The notes beneath the pieces were generated by a model that saw only the letters and a list, made by a program, of their open reading frames with translations, was not told where the DNA came from and made no database searches. From the NCBI GenBank assembly GCA_009869945.1, contig WIXG01000343.1, forward strand, positions 17,735-81,734: a stretch of 64,000 nucleotides of DNA, given 5' to 3'. This document shows positions 10,546 to 24,200 of this stretch, one piece after another (position 1 is the first letter of the stretch; each line of letters opens with the position of its first letter). The DNA is from Mesaphorura yosii. Its lineage: Eukaryota; Arthropoda; Collembola; Poduromorpha; Tullbergiidae. The translations under genes and the position numbers were made by a program.

Positions 10546-12839
10546 AACGCAAACGCAAGCGGAAAAGCTGCCAAAGCAAAAATAAAGTACGTTAATTAAA
10601 GGCGGGCGAGGGCTCAAATTCGCAACCGAAATCGCAAATTTACAGAAGGCAGAGTCACAAAAGAAAACTTTCCAATACAATTAAGTGTTGAAGTCCACGT
10701 CGAATAACTTTGAGGCTTTGCAATTGGCTTTGGCAGTCAACATCGAAGTCGACGACAAGGCCAGGCCGCAATTACAATTTGTACGAATGTCAAAAGAATG
10801 GCTGGCCGCACTCGCACTCTTTTTCTTTGCTTTCTTTCCTCGGCTCATAAAAGATTCAGTCGTTCATGACTGACGATGACATGTAAAAAGTCGAAAAATG
10901 CATAATAAATTTTATCGATTCGAATTTAAAAACGCTCTGCACTCGTATTTGACTATTTGACATTGATACTCAAAACTTCCTGCTACTACCGTGCCGTGTG
11001 CTTGTTCGACTTTGACGGGCACAATTGCAATTGGCGACCGAGTTCCAGTAAAGTGTATATAATTCATGCTGCTCACAGGCGCAGTTGAGCAGCCCGGTGG
11101 GACGAAACAGTCCAGAGTTCCAGAGAGTCCATGTAGTTTTAAACAAATCGGGTCAAGCATGGAACCTGGCCTTGCCTTTTGCGTAGCCCAGTTTGAAAAC
11201 GTTCAGAGTTTTTAACGAGATTGATTATTAAAAATGCAGGTTACTTGAAAAACTGCGTCATTGCCCGTTGCCGAACTCAACTCGAAATATGAACAACACA
11301 ACGCTTTGCGCAATTCGCGAATTAAAATCCTAAATGATTGGATATTGAGTAGTTAAAATTATGCCCGTGCTCTTTGTGCCAGGAACGGCTATCGCTGGAA
11401 ATTGATAATGGGAATGAAACCCCACAGGCGATCAGCAGCTCTGAACTCTGAACAAGAACTTTGTCCATGCCCAATGCCCACATGGGTCATGATATCGAAA
11501 TTGTGCTTACGCCTTGCCTGCCGTGTTTGATCAGTACAGATTGAGACCATAAAATATTTTCAGCTAATCATTTTGAACAGCACGGGCATGCGGCACGGAT
11601 GATTCAAGTGGCTAGACCTCTCAAAAACGATTCAAGGTCAATAGGGCAGGCAGCGTGACACAGACCGAAATCTAATTTAGAATGACATTAGCACGTAAGG
11701 TCATACAAATCCAGCTAACCAGACTAAAAATTGCAAACTCGATCATGGAATGTTTAAGATCAATTATTTTAAATTACTTACGAGACTCAGATTAGAAATG
11801 GGAGTAACTTCGTCTTGACTTGGACGAGATGAGTCAAATGAAACCGAAATAGCCGAATTTCATCTTTGTGCACACCGATTGAAGCTGTCGCGTCAATTCT
11901 CTGAGACACCAACTAGAGCCAAGCACTGATGCACTGACACTGCTGTACAAGTAAAAATACGACTTGCGATTTGCAGTCCGAATTCGCAAAATGATATAAG
12001 ATCAAGATGTAGCGTAGTTCAAAACAATCACCACAAATTAGCACTCAATTACAACACCAGCCAACTCGCAACTGAGCGAAAGTTATGAAAATTGACGCGT
12101 AGGGTAGCACAACAAAAAAATTCTTGTCAACACCGAGTAAAATCGGTCGAAAAGGGTTAAAAGCACTGATGAAGGGTTCATGGCACTAGAAACACTTGCT
12201 GACGCATGTTTGCAGTCACATTCCCACATTTTCACGCTTCTACGCACCGAATTTGGGTCGCGGACCGCTTTAATTGACAATTGACCGAACCGGAACTGAA
12301 CCCTCAGAACATAAACGTAAACAGAGACGGTCAACTTCGACTTCGAGTAGCCGACGTGTGTTTACGCTACGCAATCGCAGTTGCCAGTCTCGCCAGTCAG
12401 TTCGCCAGTTGGTTTCTTGTCTCACTTTGTTCCCATACAACACAAGACAGTTCTCGCTCAAGGATTGGCTGTGCTCGTACGAGGTGCGAATGCCGTTTAG
12501 CTCCTACTTTTAAAAGCGTTATAAAGCACCGCTCGTTAGAAGCTAGAAAAGTTTTAAATCGAGCATTTGTTGTGCTTTTTATTTTTAACTTTTACCCGTG
12601 GCTTTCTCCCATTAGACAACCGACAGCAAGAGAAAGCGGCCTGGACAAGAAAAACGAGGCAATATCGGTAAGTATGCATGGTAATGCAGCGGAGGCGTAA
12701 ATTAATCCTGTGCGGACGCGTACGGAAATTAATTAATGCGATTATGCATTACGTTTCTAGATTTGCTGGAGCTAGATCATTTAATGACACGGGATTCGAT
12801 TGTGACAGTTGGTTAATATAAATTGTCGGTTAATTCAAG
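10546..12839. other. Intergenic region, HELZ/DMAP1 divergent promoters
   Basis: This is 2.3 kb between divergent start codons. I see no supportable coding exon. The stretch ending at 12667 is followed by a strong donor (GTAAGTATG at 12668), and an acceptor-like GTGACAG lies upstream of the DMAP1 ATG. This suggests a non-coding first DMAP1 exon that ends at about 12667. The rest (10.7-12.2 kb) is AT-rich unique sequence. Confidence 0.4.
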
Positions 12840-14821
12840 ATGAGTGATGTCAGAGACATTCTTGAAGGCGCCGGAGCGCTGCCAAGTTCAAGCACTGTCC
12901 AGGATATTGGAAGTGGGGCTGTCATCGCAAGAAGATTCTCAAAGAAGGTAAGGCCATTATTAGAATTCAGTCAGAATTGCCGTATGCGTCATGCCTGCCA
13001 TTTCTTAATCTTACGTATGCTACCTGTCGCAATTAGTCTGAACCGCCCAGAAGGCCCGAAGGAATGCACCGAGAGCTGTACGCGCTTCTTTGCGCCGATG
13101 GAGGCAAGAACATGGGCCTGGCGCCACTGCTGCCAACTGAGAAGCCTGGTGGATACAAGAAAAAAGTTGTTCTGACCGCCAGAAGGGCGAGAAGATGGAA
13201 GTGGACTCCTTTTACGAATCCGGCTCGAAATGATGGTGCGGTATTCTATCATTGGAGGAGAGAATTGGAAGAAGTGCGAGAGTATCCATTCGCTAAGTTT
13301 AATAAGGTACGTTAAGTTCGTTGGATGGCTAGTTAGCTGAATTTAGGCGACCCTAATCAATGTTTATTGATTGTTACAACGCACAGGAAATTCCAATTCC
13401 TCAGTATTCTGAGCAAGAGTATGCCAACAATTTAGAAAAGGAAGGATGGACAAAAGAAGAAACTGATCATCTATTTGACTTAGCCAGAAGATTTGCCCTG
13501 AGATTCACTGTTATCCAGGTTTGTGAATTTTATAAATCATTGCCACAACTTGGCTTGGTGTATCAATTTTTTTTAATTCACTATTTACGAGTTACAGGAT
13601 CGATATGAGAAGAAATACCCCAAACGAACAGTTGAAGATCTGAAGGACCGGTATTATGGTGTGACTGGAATTTTGACAAAGCTACGCGCTGAGCCCGGAC
13701 ACGAAAAGAAGATTTACATGTTCGATGCTGATCATGAAAGAAGGAGGAAAGAACAACTTGCCAAATTATGGGCAAAGACACCGGAACAGGTTCGTCCTAA
13801 ACTTACTAGTTACTCCTCCATGTTTAAACGGCCTAAAGTCTAAGGGATCCAAATTTTCCTAACTTTAGATTGAGGAGGAGGAATTCCTGAAGGCTGAGAT
13901 CAAGAAAATCGAAGCACGAAAGAGAGAGCGAGAGAAGAAAACACAAGATCTGCAAAAACTGATCACTGCGGCCGACGGCGGTGGAATGATGGCGCAAACT
14001 CCTGAGCAAGCAAAGAAGATGCAGATGGAAAGCACGAAGAAGACTGGTTTGAGCGCTAAGAAGAAGAGTGGCAAGTGTAAGTGTCATTTCCCGTTTCTCG
14101 GTGTACAGGCTTCTATTCTATTTTAGGCAGGCAACTAATTGAATTGTACAATTTCAGCTCCTGGAAATCCAAGATTTTTACAACCAAATCCAGACACCGC
14201 ATTCTGTGGCATCAAATACCCCGATTTCAAGGCGCCTGGAGTCTCCGTGCGGTCTGGAAGGCTGAAGTTACCTGGAACAGTGGGACAGAAGAAGGTCAAG
14301 GCAATCGACATGATGCTCACTGAGATGGAAGTCTGTAAGTTATCCTATCGCGTATCCCTCCTATCGGCGTGGCATTTCTATTTATTTTGAAGATTTTGAC
14401 TTGACTTCATGCCCCAATGAATGACTATTTTCAGCCCCGATTCGTGCTCCAATCGAGGAAATCTGTAACCTCTTCAACGAACTCCGCTCCGACATTGTTT
14501 TACACTACGAGTTAAAGCAGGCGTTGCATATGTGCAATCTCGAAATGCTCGCTGCCAAGCACCAGTACGAAGCAGGGCGACCTGGAGAAGAGCTGGCGAT
14601 ACCAAAAGAACTGGAATCACTCTCCTTCGAGAAGCTGGACACGTCTTCCGAGCCCGGAATACTGCTGCATGTAAGAAACGAAGCACAAAAGCTTCAGCAA
14701 CGTTAAATAACACTCGTTTTTGGTTTATAATGGCTTTACTTCTTTTAAATTACAGAGAAAACGGAAGGCAGCAATTGAGCAGGGAAATGTGCTGCGGAAA
14801 CTGAAAAATAAGCAATTATAG
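12840..14821 (+). CDS. DMAP1: DNA methyltransferase 1-associated protein 1 (DMAP1/SWC4)
   Basis: Eight coding exons: 12840-12947, 13037-13306, 13387-13518, 13598-13789, 13869-14076, 14158-14334, 14435-14670, 14756-14821. All are in phase, giving 462 aa (human about 467). The N-terminal MSDVRDILEGAG matches the family start. Then follow RRPEGMHREL, WKWTPFTNPAR and the SANT/Myb-like region (EQEYANNLEKEGWTKEETDH, DLKDRYYGV). Next comes a charged coiled-coil (about 240-300; IEARKRERERRK-like, DLQKLITAADG), and then the C-terminal block with IKYPDFKAPGVSVRS and FNELRSDIVLHYELKQA. DMAP1 is a nuclear subunit of the TIP60/NuA4 acetyltransferase and SRCAP/SWR1 remodelling complexes that install H2A.Z. 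The acceptor at 13035-13036 was chosen because it alone keeps the frame into the conserved RPEGMHRE block. Confidence 0.96.
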
Positions 14822-14919
14822 ACCAGCCCAGCTGTACATGAATCTGTTAAAAGCTTCTGACTCTTATTCTTGTATTTCATGATTAGCACATCTTCAGTGT
14901 GCTTTTTAACATTGACACC

Positions 14920-14925
14920 AATAAA
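14920..14925 (+). terminator. DMAP1 poly(A) signal
   Basis: AATAAA lies about 100 bp after the DMAP1 stop codon, in a normal 3' UTR position. Confidence 0.7.
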
Positions 14926-15373
14926 GGAAAGGACACATATGCGTATTTAGTTCATTACACATTAATTTTGAAGCATACAAATTAATCAGTTCTGCTGTCT
15001 TTGCAAAAATTCACGACGAAGAGCGCCCGAAGCCCAGTTTCAGGTATATTGCTTGTCAGTTCACCTATTCGCCAAAATTCGGCAGTATTTTCAATGAAAT
15101 CATGCTGGATGTCGTCACCGGCCGCGCTCTTGAATAGAATGGAAATTCAAGCGAAGGAGATGTGTCTGCATAACCATCAACATCATCGCCATCCCTTCCT
15201 GTGCCGTAGCGTAGCTCGTAAAGAGTAACGACGTGGTAGCGGCGTTGTTCACTGAAAACACATAAACGTAAACGTAGACGGAAAAAGCATTCCAGCGTTA
15301 GTGCAACGTATTCAACAAAGTTTTCACTGCTCAGTTCTTTCCCCTGCCCTACTACAGCGCCTCAGCCAGAGCT

Positions 15374-15398
15374 TCAGCCTGCAGCCTGCAGCCTGCAG
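15374..15398. repeat. CAGCCTG tandem repeat
   Basis: Three perfect seven-base units (CAGCCTG) plus a partial fourth, in intergenic DNA about 550 bp downstream of DMAP1. Confidence 0.75.
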
Positions 15399-15499
15399 CA
15401 AGTTTCATTTCACAGTAAACGTGGGCCACTCGACAATATGAGCCGAACCTTTTCAGTTGTTACTTTTCAGTCTCACTTTTGCTTTCAGGCAGAACGGAT

Positions 15500-15931
15500 C
15501 TCATTTTCTCATCTCGCGTTTCACATTTCTCGTGTAAATTGTGAACGAACGGACGAACGACGGCTGGGTTTCAGTTAACCAGATTCTTTCATAGCAAGCT
15601 GATTAGGTTATGAATCGATTGTCAGTCAGAAATCAGTGGCGGTGACAGTGCTGAGATGCTGAGAAATTATTAGGCGTGAGTTGCAAAGGAAATCAAGCAA
15701 ATCAAAACTGAATGGCCCAACTGAGAAGTTGCGTGTGCGTGAACTGTTTTAACGGTGTTGAACAAATAATTAAGTGTTAATTAGCGTGAAGTTTTCGCCA
15801 AAAAGACTGATTCTTATTTGAAGTGACTACTGATCGAAATTGGAACCGATTTGTAAACTGGGCGGCTTGATTTAACCTGAACCGTTGTTTGGATCGGGCA
15901 GCCAATTTTCTGATTGAAAATCGTACAGAAA
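15500..15931 (+). promoter_or_regulatory. Possible promoter and non-coding first exon of the long gene
   Basis: The coding gene's first ATG exon is preceded by a splice acceptor at 21131-21137, so a non-coding exon must exist upstream. A donor-like AAAG/GTGAGAAAAG at about 15931 ends a stretch without long open frames, and pyrimidine-rich CAGTT initiator-like words lie before it. This is one candidate only; other donors between 15 and 21 kb are equally possible. Confidence 0.2.
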
Positions 15932-18900
15932 GGTGAGAAAAGTAAAAGCAATTAACGAAGAGATTTTACAATCATTGTCGATTGCTGTTGCTGCAACTGA
16001 AATAATTGCAATTGAATTGAGTCCGGAGGGAGACGAAAAGGAACCACGACCGACCACTTTATTTCTTACACTTACATTTTACATGGGTACCGGGTGTAAT
16101 GATCGAATAAGAATTATAAGAAACCCCACAATTTACCTTCAACCAAGCCCCATTCAAGTTCAAGTGCTCGGAAAACGATTCAAGCGACTGCGGCTCGGCT
16201 GCGCTGCCAAGAAAAGGTTGATGTGCACAGTGCATATGTTTAGCAGAAGGAAAACACGGTGCGAGCCTTTTCGGTCAACCCAAAAGGCCACCTCGGGCTC
16301 GACTCGACAATTTTTCTGGCTTTGGCTTAAGTTATTCAACCAAAACGCATTGGCAATGCACCCGGCCGGCAAGAAGCTCGCTTGAGTTTTTATTCCTGGC
16401 ATTATTGTCGTGCGTAGTGTTGTTCCATTCAGATTTCAATTTCTTTGGTACTCCGAGACTGCGACGTGACGGACGCAGATTGAATGAATGCAAGACGCAA
16501 GATTTTATGACAATCTTTTGTGTCACGGCAGTTCAGCAGCAGTAGCAGTGAGAAATGCTAAGCCAAACGCTTGGTTGGCTGGTTTCTTTTATCAGATCTC
16601 TGAGGTTTCCTTTTGTGTCTGCGCTATGCTTTGCCGTCGTAGTCGTGGCTTTGGTGCTGCGCGCTTGTCCCATTCTTTTGTGATGGTTCGTGATTCATGG
16701 ATAACTCCAGCAAGCAGAAGCAAATGCATGCCGTAACCGTAAACTTGATCTATTGTCAATTGTCGTTATGAGCTGACTGGTTACTCGGTTTTCTGAAGTA
16801 AATCGTCTCCTCAAGATTATTTCTTATTTGTATGGACCCAAGATCAAAGCTCGTCGTTTGTTAATATCATTCTCCTTTCTTCTCTGAAGAGAATACGAAA
16901 CATTTGGGCTCTGGCTGCGTACAATGTGAGAAATTAACGCAGCAATGTATTGGAACTGGAACGGGCTTCGTTTGCTTCAGCAAATGTCAAGTCAGAGACA
17001 CGGCTTCAAATTTCGGAGGACCGTAGCCCTTCAAGCTGCATGAAAACACTGACATTTGATTCGAAGTCCAGGTCCACTCGGGGACAGACGACAGACGTTT
17101 CTGGAGAAAAAAAATCGCACAAAACTCTCTTGGGTTTGGAACACGATCGACAAGAGCCATGCATGCATGTAAACACGCTGTAGAAAAACACGATTGCCAT
17201 TGATTCGATTGGAAAACATGTAAACAATCATACTTCACATTTTAAAGGTTTTCCAGATACAAATTCTACATTGCTGCGCGTAGTAAAAATGAAATTCTGC
17301 ACTGCAGGATTAGTTTTCACTTTCATAATTGTCCAGCTCCAGTGATCACAGTCATAAATTCCTCATTTCTTTCTCCGACACGTGAAAGGTATTAATTCCT
17401 TGAACCTAACCTAGCCTGCCCTTTCCGTAATAAGAATTAAACGAATTACGACTCTATTCTGTCTCGTAATGGACGATGACACAATCACAATGCATTTCTG
17501 ACCGAAAGAAGCCAACGAAGCCCCTGCAGAAGGGGAATTTTCTCATTAGTGCATTAAATAAATCATGCCGAATTTGATTTAACCTGAACAAAGGACAGCC
17601 AAGCCAAAGCCAACACACGGCACCGCACGGACGGCATTTAATAACGAAAGATCAACGACGTCTTCGTCTTCAGTCTTCTTTAATGTTCTGTGTGTTCCGC
17701 TGCGCGCCGGCTTCGACCTTTCTTCTTCGCCGTGCACCCGTGCGTTCGGGTTGCTGGTCAGCATCAGCGAAGCCTACACTGCACTGGAATGATAAATTAT
17801 ACCATTGAGATCATTAAAACTGTAAAACATACTTTTCTGACTGGACAAATTATTTATTCCAGTGCGAGTTATGATTGCCTTTGAATCGTGGCCGAATGAC
17901 ATGACATACGTTAAGCGCTGACGCTGAAGGCTGAACAGTCACGTCGACGTCAGTTAAACTTCAACGAGCTGGCTCGTTCGCTGGAGACGGACTGGATTTA
18001 TGAGCCGGCTCACTTTACAACTTTACAAGTTTCCCTTTCATGCCTTGCCTGGCATTCTTGATCACTTAATACAAGAAGGGAACAATAACAATACGTGGCT
18101 CGTACAATAACTCGAATTAATCGTAATAAGTACTAGTCTTAAATATTCAATCTTTACTATTACCGAATTTTCAACCCGTCACTTCACCTGCCCTGCGCTG
18201 CGCTGCGCTTTGTCTTTGACATTCACTGCCGGCTGACGGCTGGCTGAGAGACGTGGACGCTCGACGGCGTTTACAAATTCCAAAATTAGACTTGTTTGAT
18301 TAAACGTGCTCCAAGTTTTGTCAACTGTAAGAGTTGAGCTATGTTTATGAGCTGAAGTTTCGATCCAAGCTGAGCAAACCTTCACTACGTTATTAAATCC
18401 ACTCCAGGCTCCAGCCAGCCCTTTTCCCGTTTTACCCTCCCGTGCCTTGCCTGCGAGCCTTGTGCCTTGGCTGGTAATGGTAATAGAATCAGTAATTATA
18501 CATGTATTAATTCATGTACAAAACACAGCTTTTATTTTAATAATCGCACGCATCGCCCCAAGAAATTCACGTCCATTCGCAGTGCCAAGTTTCTTTTGTT
18601 TCACTGCCAGGCCACAAACCTGCTGCTACCTTTCAAGACTCAAAACGCAGACAAGACGAGTCTGGGCTGAGTTTCAGGCTGATTGAAGGTGGAAGCGTCT
18701 AATAATATGTGTAACATCACTTCAGGCCGGCCGGCCCGCCGTTACACGCATTACACGCATACTCATGTTCACTTACACCAGCAAGCGCTTATTATCATCA
18801 TACCCGAATTAATAAAGGCAAGGCCAACTTTAAACGTGCAGCGTACGTGTATTTTCAAAACTAAACTAAACTACTTTCGTTTGGGTCGAAGTTATTTTTA

Positions 18901-19192
18901 ATTCAATTTTTTGACCCATCCATCATTTTCATTCGCCCCTGCCGCAGCCTGAAAAAGTTTTGCGTGCCAGCCCGGTAATTTTAACAGCCAATTCGCGCGA
19001 AATTTAATATTACATTGCGTAATGGTCTTCTAAAATGCGTGCTGGAATTATTTCTATGATCAGCGCCTGGTGGTTGCGGTTTTACGGCGCTCAGCTCGTT
19101 TTTATGATGCAAGAGTTGTAAAATAAAATTATTTAAGTCCAGACTCGTCCTCGTCCTTCACCGTCACTCGTGTTTCGTGTTTCTTGTAATGC

Positions 19193-19214
19193 GGGCAGGC
19201 AGGCAGGCAGGCAG
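19193..19214. repeat. GGCA microsatellite
   Basis: Five perfect tandem units of GGCA in non-coding DNA upstream of the long gene. Confidence 0.8.
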
Positions 19215-21130
19215 ACGAGTTTTGAAGTTTCTCGTATGATTTTATTTTATCTTTTATGGTATTATTAAGTCGTTGAATTATGTATCATTATTGACGTTAT
19301 GATGCCTAATGATGGTTTTATCATCGTCATTATTATGATTTGTGTGGGAAGTCCGCCGTGGCCTGGTCGTAATAAGCACGGGAACGGAACAACCTGCACA
19401 TTGTAAAAGAACGATGCACGACGAACGATTCACGATTCACTGGAAAATGTAAACACGCTTGATTCCCAGTCTCGTCTCGGCTCTCGACTGGAAGGACAAA
19501 AAATCAATTGTGCCCTTGTCTGGCTTCAATCTGAGTACCTCAGCCGAAGTTGAGTTGCTCTGCTCTGCTGTCGCATTTAATCAGATAAGACGTGGTAATT
19601 GTACGTACAATACGACTTAATAACAGTAGTTTTGTTGTCCAACAGCGGCAGACTTCGAACGAAGTTCCAATTTCCAGTGCAGTGCTTTGGTTCATAATTA
19701 ATTCTGTCGTGGGCATCAAAACGGTAAAACCTGAGTTTGTGAATTTCGCGACGCTACTTTATGAATTCTGAGAGTCGATCCGAGCCGTTGGGAAATTTCT
19801 TATTCTCTCATGATACCAAAAATACACTTAAGATATACACTTTTTTTGCAAAGCATACATAGAATTGAACTAAATGCAATTTATTGCCACAGGACATAAA
19901 ATACATAATACGTAATATTTCCCCTATCACATCACTACTTTTATACATCGCTTCTTTTACCCCGTCACTGTCGCATTGTTGACTCATCCAAAGCTTCTCT
20001 TCGGAAGTAAACTAAACACTGCCCGGCAGAAGGGAAGGGAAATCGCCGAATCTCATCGACGGCAGCCGCCTGCAACATTTTACAGGCAGTTATTGAATTA
20101 AAATGCAAGTGCCCTCCTCGGAGTTGGTTGGTTCACCGCCAGTGGCCATTTCATTGCGTTTCGTTGCGGGTAATTCGGTCCAGGCAATTATGAGCAGGGT
20201 ATTCTTAATGCGAAGCGAACGACGAGTGCGGTCGATGTTCCTTCGTTGGTTGTTGTTCTTGGCACACTTGGCAGGCAGGAGAAAATGCTAAACCCGATCA
20301 TTTCTGCTAATGAATATGCTGGCTACTGTATACCCTTCGACTGCGACTGCAAATTGTGTGTGCGTGATTCTTGCATGGTTGCTTTTGTGGTTCGACCGGA
20401 ATGCTCGAATGAATCTGCATGCCATTCCAGGCTTTCCAGGACAAAGGAAATGAGAGGAAGACTCAAAATTCACGAGACGACCGGCCGGGCTGGATTTCCT
20501 TTCAGAGTAATCGTAATTTCACCACAAATTAAGATAAAGACGGCAGACGACGCGGCGATGGCGATGGTAATGAAAGTTGTACGAGACCGAGCCCTTATAA
20601 ACGCGAATGTGTTGCGAACACGCGCCGCAACGAGCGTCGTCAAAGAGACAAAAGACGATAGAATAATTGAGGACATAAAAATTGGTCGGTCGTCGGTCTG
20701 GAATCGCAAAGCGCTTTCAGCCGAGCCTAGGCGGAATGTAAAGTGATGTCTTTGCGTTTGCCTGCTAATTGATAGTTTCTTTTACTTGCACTGCACTCAC
20801 TCTCGTGTTTCGCCACGGCGCGGTAGTAATAAAATAAAGTCGTCCGGTCGTAGTCGATGTCGTAGATCACGAGTTAATGGGCCTCCCTTGGCCGAAATGC
20901 AGCTCGAAGACGAGCGCCTGAAACGCAGTCAAGGAACAATGAAAACGGGTGTTTTATTATTAATTTTGGCCACTTCAACAATCGAAAACTATCTTCTTAT
21001 CGCCTTTTAATCAAAATCTAAGCGAAGGAAAAGCAACAAAGTCACTGCAGCGCGAGTGAGAGTGAGAAATGAATGATTAGCAATTGAAATACGAATGAAT
21101 TTAATGCAAGACTCATTTTCTTTTGTTACT

Positions 21131-21230
21131 TTTCCAGGTTCCGGCCGAGGCTTCGGCGGCTTAACAATTCTCAATACGTTGAAGTCAAAGTCTTAAAAGT
21201 CATCTGGAAGCAGACTCATCACGATTCACG
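21131..21230 (+). promoter_or_regulatory. 3' splice acceptor and 5' UTR before the signal-peptide exon
   Basis: A pyrimidine tract (TTTTGTTACTTTTCCAG) ends at 21137. It is followed by 93 bp with in-frame stops, then the ATG at 21231. This is the normal layout of a second exon that carries the end of a 5' UTR, and it implies that the promoter is further upstream. Confidence 0.55.
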
Positions 21231-24200
21231 ATGTGGATGAAGAAATTCAAAGTCACGGTCGGTTCATTTGGAATTCTTTTGTTGTCCCTTCTGTTGCGTC
21301 TTCACACAGGCAGTGTCAGTGCCAGTGCCAGTGCAGGGTCCGACGGCGCTGGAGCGGCGGGTGCATACGAAGCTGGAGAAGCTGCTGCCGGTAAGCATAA
21401 ATGCAACAGAACGCAAATAACAAGTTTATTGGGCCAGCACGATGCTTGAAACACGAGAAAATCGATAACACAAACCAGCAGCAATGGAAATGGTGTATGG
21501 TTTGGTGTCTTGCTGTTGCTGGTGATGGAAATTCAATATTTAGTAAATAAAGACGTGTACACGTCCGCATGACAAGCTGAAGCTGACACTTGATCCTGGA
21601 CCCTGCGCGTTAACGACCACGACCGCGACACGACACGGTCCTCGTTAATTGTTTTTCACTTTCCCGGTCGATGCGAGTGCGAGTAACGGCGCAGGCTCAT
21701 TTTGGACTCATTAGTATTCTGTTATCTTGATCTTATGCCAGGGCAGCTGCTCCAGAGCTATTCTTATCAGTATGCATTTTCCTGTAAAAACCAATTTGTC
21801 TTGACGGCGCCAGTCTTACTTAAGCAGAGACAGGCAAGGCAGGAATTGGAATTTGTTTCCGTGTGAAGAAGATAAGGAAAGCAGTTAACCCTTTGATTTG
21901 GCTTGCCTGACGATGGCGATGGCGTTGACGACGAAGAAGTCGAACTCGTCATGGGAATTTTTGTCGTGCCAGCCAGACAGCCGGCTGCTTGCGGGCTTGC
22001 GCTGAGACGAAAAATGTGCTGATGTTCTGTACTTTGAGACAAAAACAATTCCAAAGGCTTGATGACTATGATGACTTGACCCACTTCCTTCCTTTCTTCC
22101 TCTTCTGACAACTGCTGTGCTATGCTGATGCTGACGGAGAAATAACATATTAAGAAGAAGATTAGATTGATGCTGATGGCTGATGCTGATATTGCATTTT
22201 TGTGCCGCCAATAAAGTGAAAGCAGTCAGTCACTGTCTTTGTGTCTCTGGCTGTCTGTCTGTCGGATATTGCGTTATTGCATTACTTTTGTTTCATATTT
22301 CTAACTTCATGACTGCTAGACTGCTTGCTCATCCAAGTCACATACGCGAATACGCGATATTTGCAACTTTATTTGCTATAATAATTTCTAAATAATAAGA
22401 TTTGTATTTTACGATACTATAACCGGTCGTAAATCTAAATTTCATCCTGACCTCGGCTTTCCAACTAATTTGAGGGAGTTGGACTATGACGATGATATTA
22501 GTCAACCATAACAAATACAACCGGAAACCTTTTGATTTGCTGTCGTTTAAGCACACAAACACAAATCTCTCACCAGCGTCATTTGTCATTTGCTTGAGAT
22601 TTGAGAATTTGCAATATCACCAGATACCAGGCTCCGTTAACGAATTTGCGGACTCGGGAACAAATTACTTCAACCACTAAGATATCTTGAAGCCGAAGGT
22701 GATACGCTGTGTTAACGAAGATCTGTCGTTAAAAACTTCTTTTTCACGGAAATTGGCAAATAAGCAGTACGCAGTTGATAAAACTTTGGTACTTTGTGAT
22801 TGGAAATGGGAAATGGCCGCCGACAAGAAAGAATCTTTTTCAATGCGCAGTGCGCATTGCTTCGATTCGAAGAATTTTAATTATCAGATATCAATGAGCA
22901 GCAGCAACGGTGCAGTCTAAATTCACGTCTTCTTCAGGATTCAGGAGCCAACCGTTTTCTTTTGTTGTTCTTTGAATTGTTTTGGTTTGTGTACGGCAAC
23001 GGCTCGGATCGTATAATTATGGAAAATGAATTCTTGACAGCTGCCTCCGCCACCACGACACTGCAGACTGTATTTTTATGATTATGATTTGAGATGAAAC
23101 AGATAAACTCATTTTCTTATTAGTCAGGCAGCTAATCAGCAATTCTAATTGGATGAATCATCTTGCTGTTGCTGTTTGCTGCCTTGCTGAGACTTTTTAA
23201 TTAACAGCGCCCATTTTTTGCTCGCTGCTGCCAATTCCACGCCATAAATTCTTGTGTCAAGCAGTAAAAATTTCTTGTTTCTGGTCTAGAAAGGCTTGGG
23301 AACAATGCGTGGTGAGCTGGGCGTGGCGGTGACTTTGGCGTTCGTTCGGCGTGTATTTCATTGTTGTACTTCTGATTCTGGCAATTCTGAATCAGGCTTG
23401 TCTTGAAATGAAACCTAATCAACTGCAGTACAGACCAAAATGTAGTTTAATTCAATTTAGCAATTTTTGGTACAATTAACTTGCTTACAATGTCCAGGCA
23501 AGGCAAAAGTCCAAATGTGAATGGAAGATCCTCGCCTTCAGGCAATTCGCTGTCTTTTCTCCTTCAAGGTACAATTTACGAAGCCCAAGATTGAATAATT
23601 ATGTACGTACTACGTGAATAGCGAATAGTTTGATGGATAGATTATAAATGATGAATTCGAACAAACGCATTGCAGCACTTGCCTGAGAACTGAGAATTAA
23701 AGGTCTCATTACAATAACTCAAGTCCATCCAAGTTCAACCATGTCTTTACAACAACGAAGAGCATGTCTGACTCATCTTCGTCTTCGTGAAGGCAGGCAA
23801 ACGGCGTCGTCGGCGCGTCGAACAAGTATCCAATTTATTTTGGACTCACCACACACAGACGAGAACCACGGCCACGGCCAGGCGAGCCAAGCCAACTTTT
23901 CCCATTACAAACGAACTGACGAGCACAAACTTAGACTGGACATGAGCCAAGCGTAGCGTGAGATTGTGCGTGTCTGGACGAAGTTTCGAAATTTCAAGAC
24001 GCGTACGTACGCAAGACTGATGAATGGGTTAAGTTAATAAATGAATGTCAGATTCAATTTCGGATACACCGTCGATTCCATCGCGCTGCGCTTGTCTGCC
24101 TGTCGTGCGCGCAGTTAATTTCTAAATATTTAATTGATAGTTTATGTACCTCGGCCCTCAGAACACGAATTGACTGACGAATTCCATTCTCGAAACCCCA

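Larger units (their letters stand above)
14926..21137. other. Non-coding region upstream of the long secreted-protein gene
   Basis: No coding exon could be supported in these 6.2 kb. Three tandem CAGCCTG units are at about 15374-15398. A GCGCT-type run is at about 18189-18208, and five GGCA units are at about 19193-19214. The segment ending near 15931 (AAAG followed by GTGAGAAAAG) could be a 5' UTR exon of the gene starting at 21231. An open frame at 20246-20746 resembles nothing known and has no splice or family support. Confidence 0.4.

Noticed and set aside
10303-10599. 98-codon + frame
   Set aside because: Antisense to the first coding exon of the HELZ-like gene.
12281-12700. 139-codon + frame before DMAP1
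   Set aside because: It better fits a non-coding first exon of DMAP1, with a donor at 12668 inside it.
20246-20746. 166-codon + open frame upstream of the long gene
   Set aside because: No domain, no splice partner, and no promoter or poly(A) context. Probably a chance open frame.
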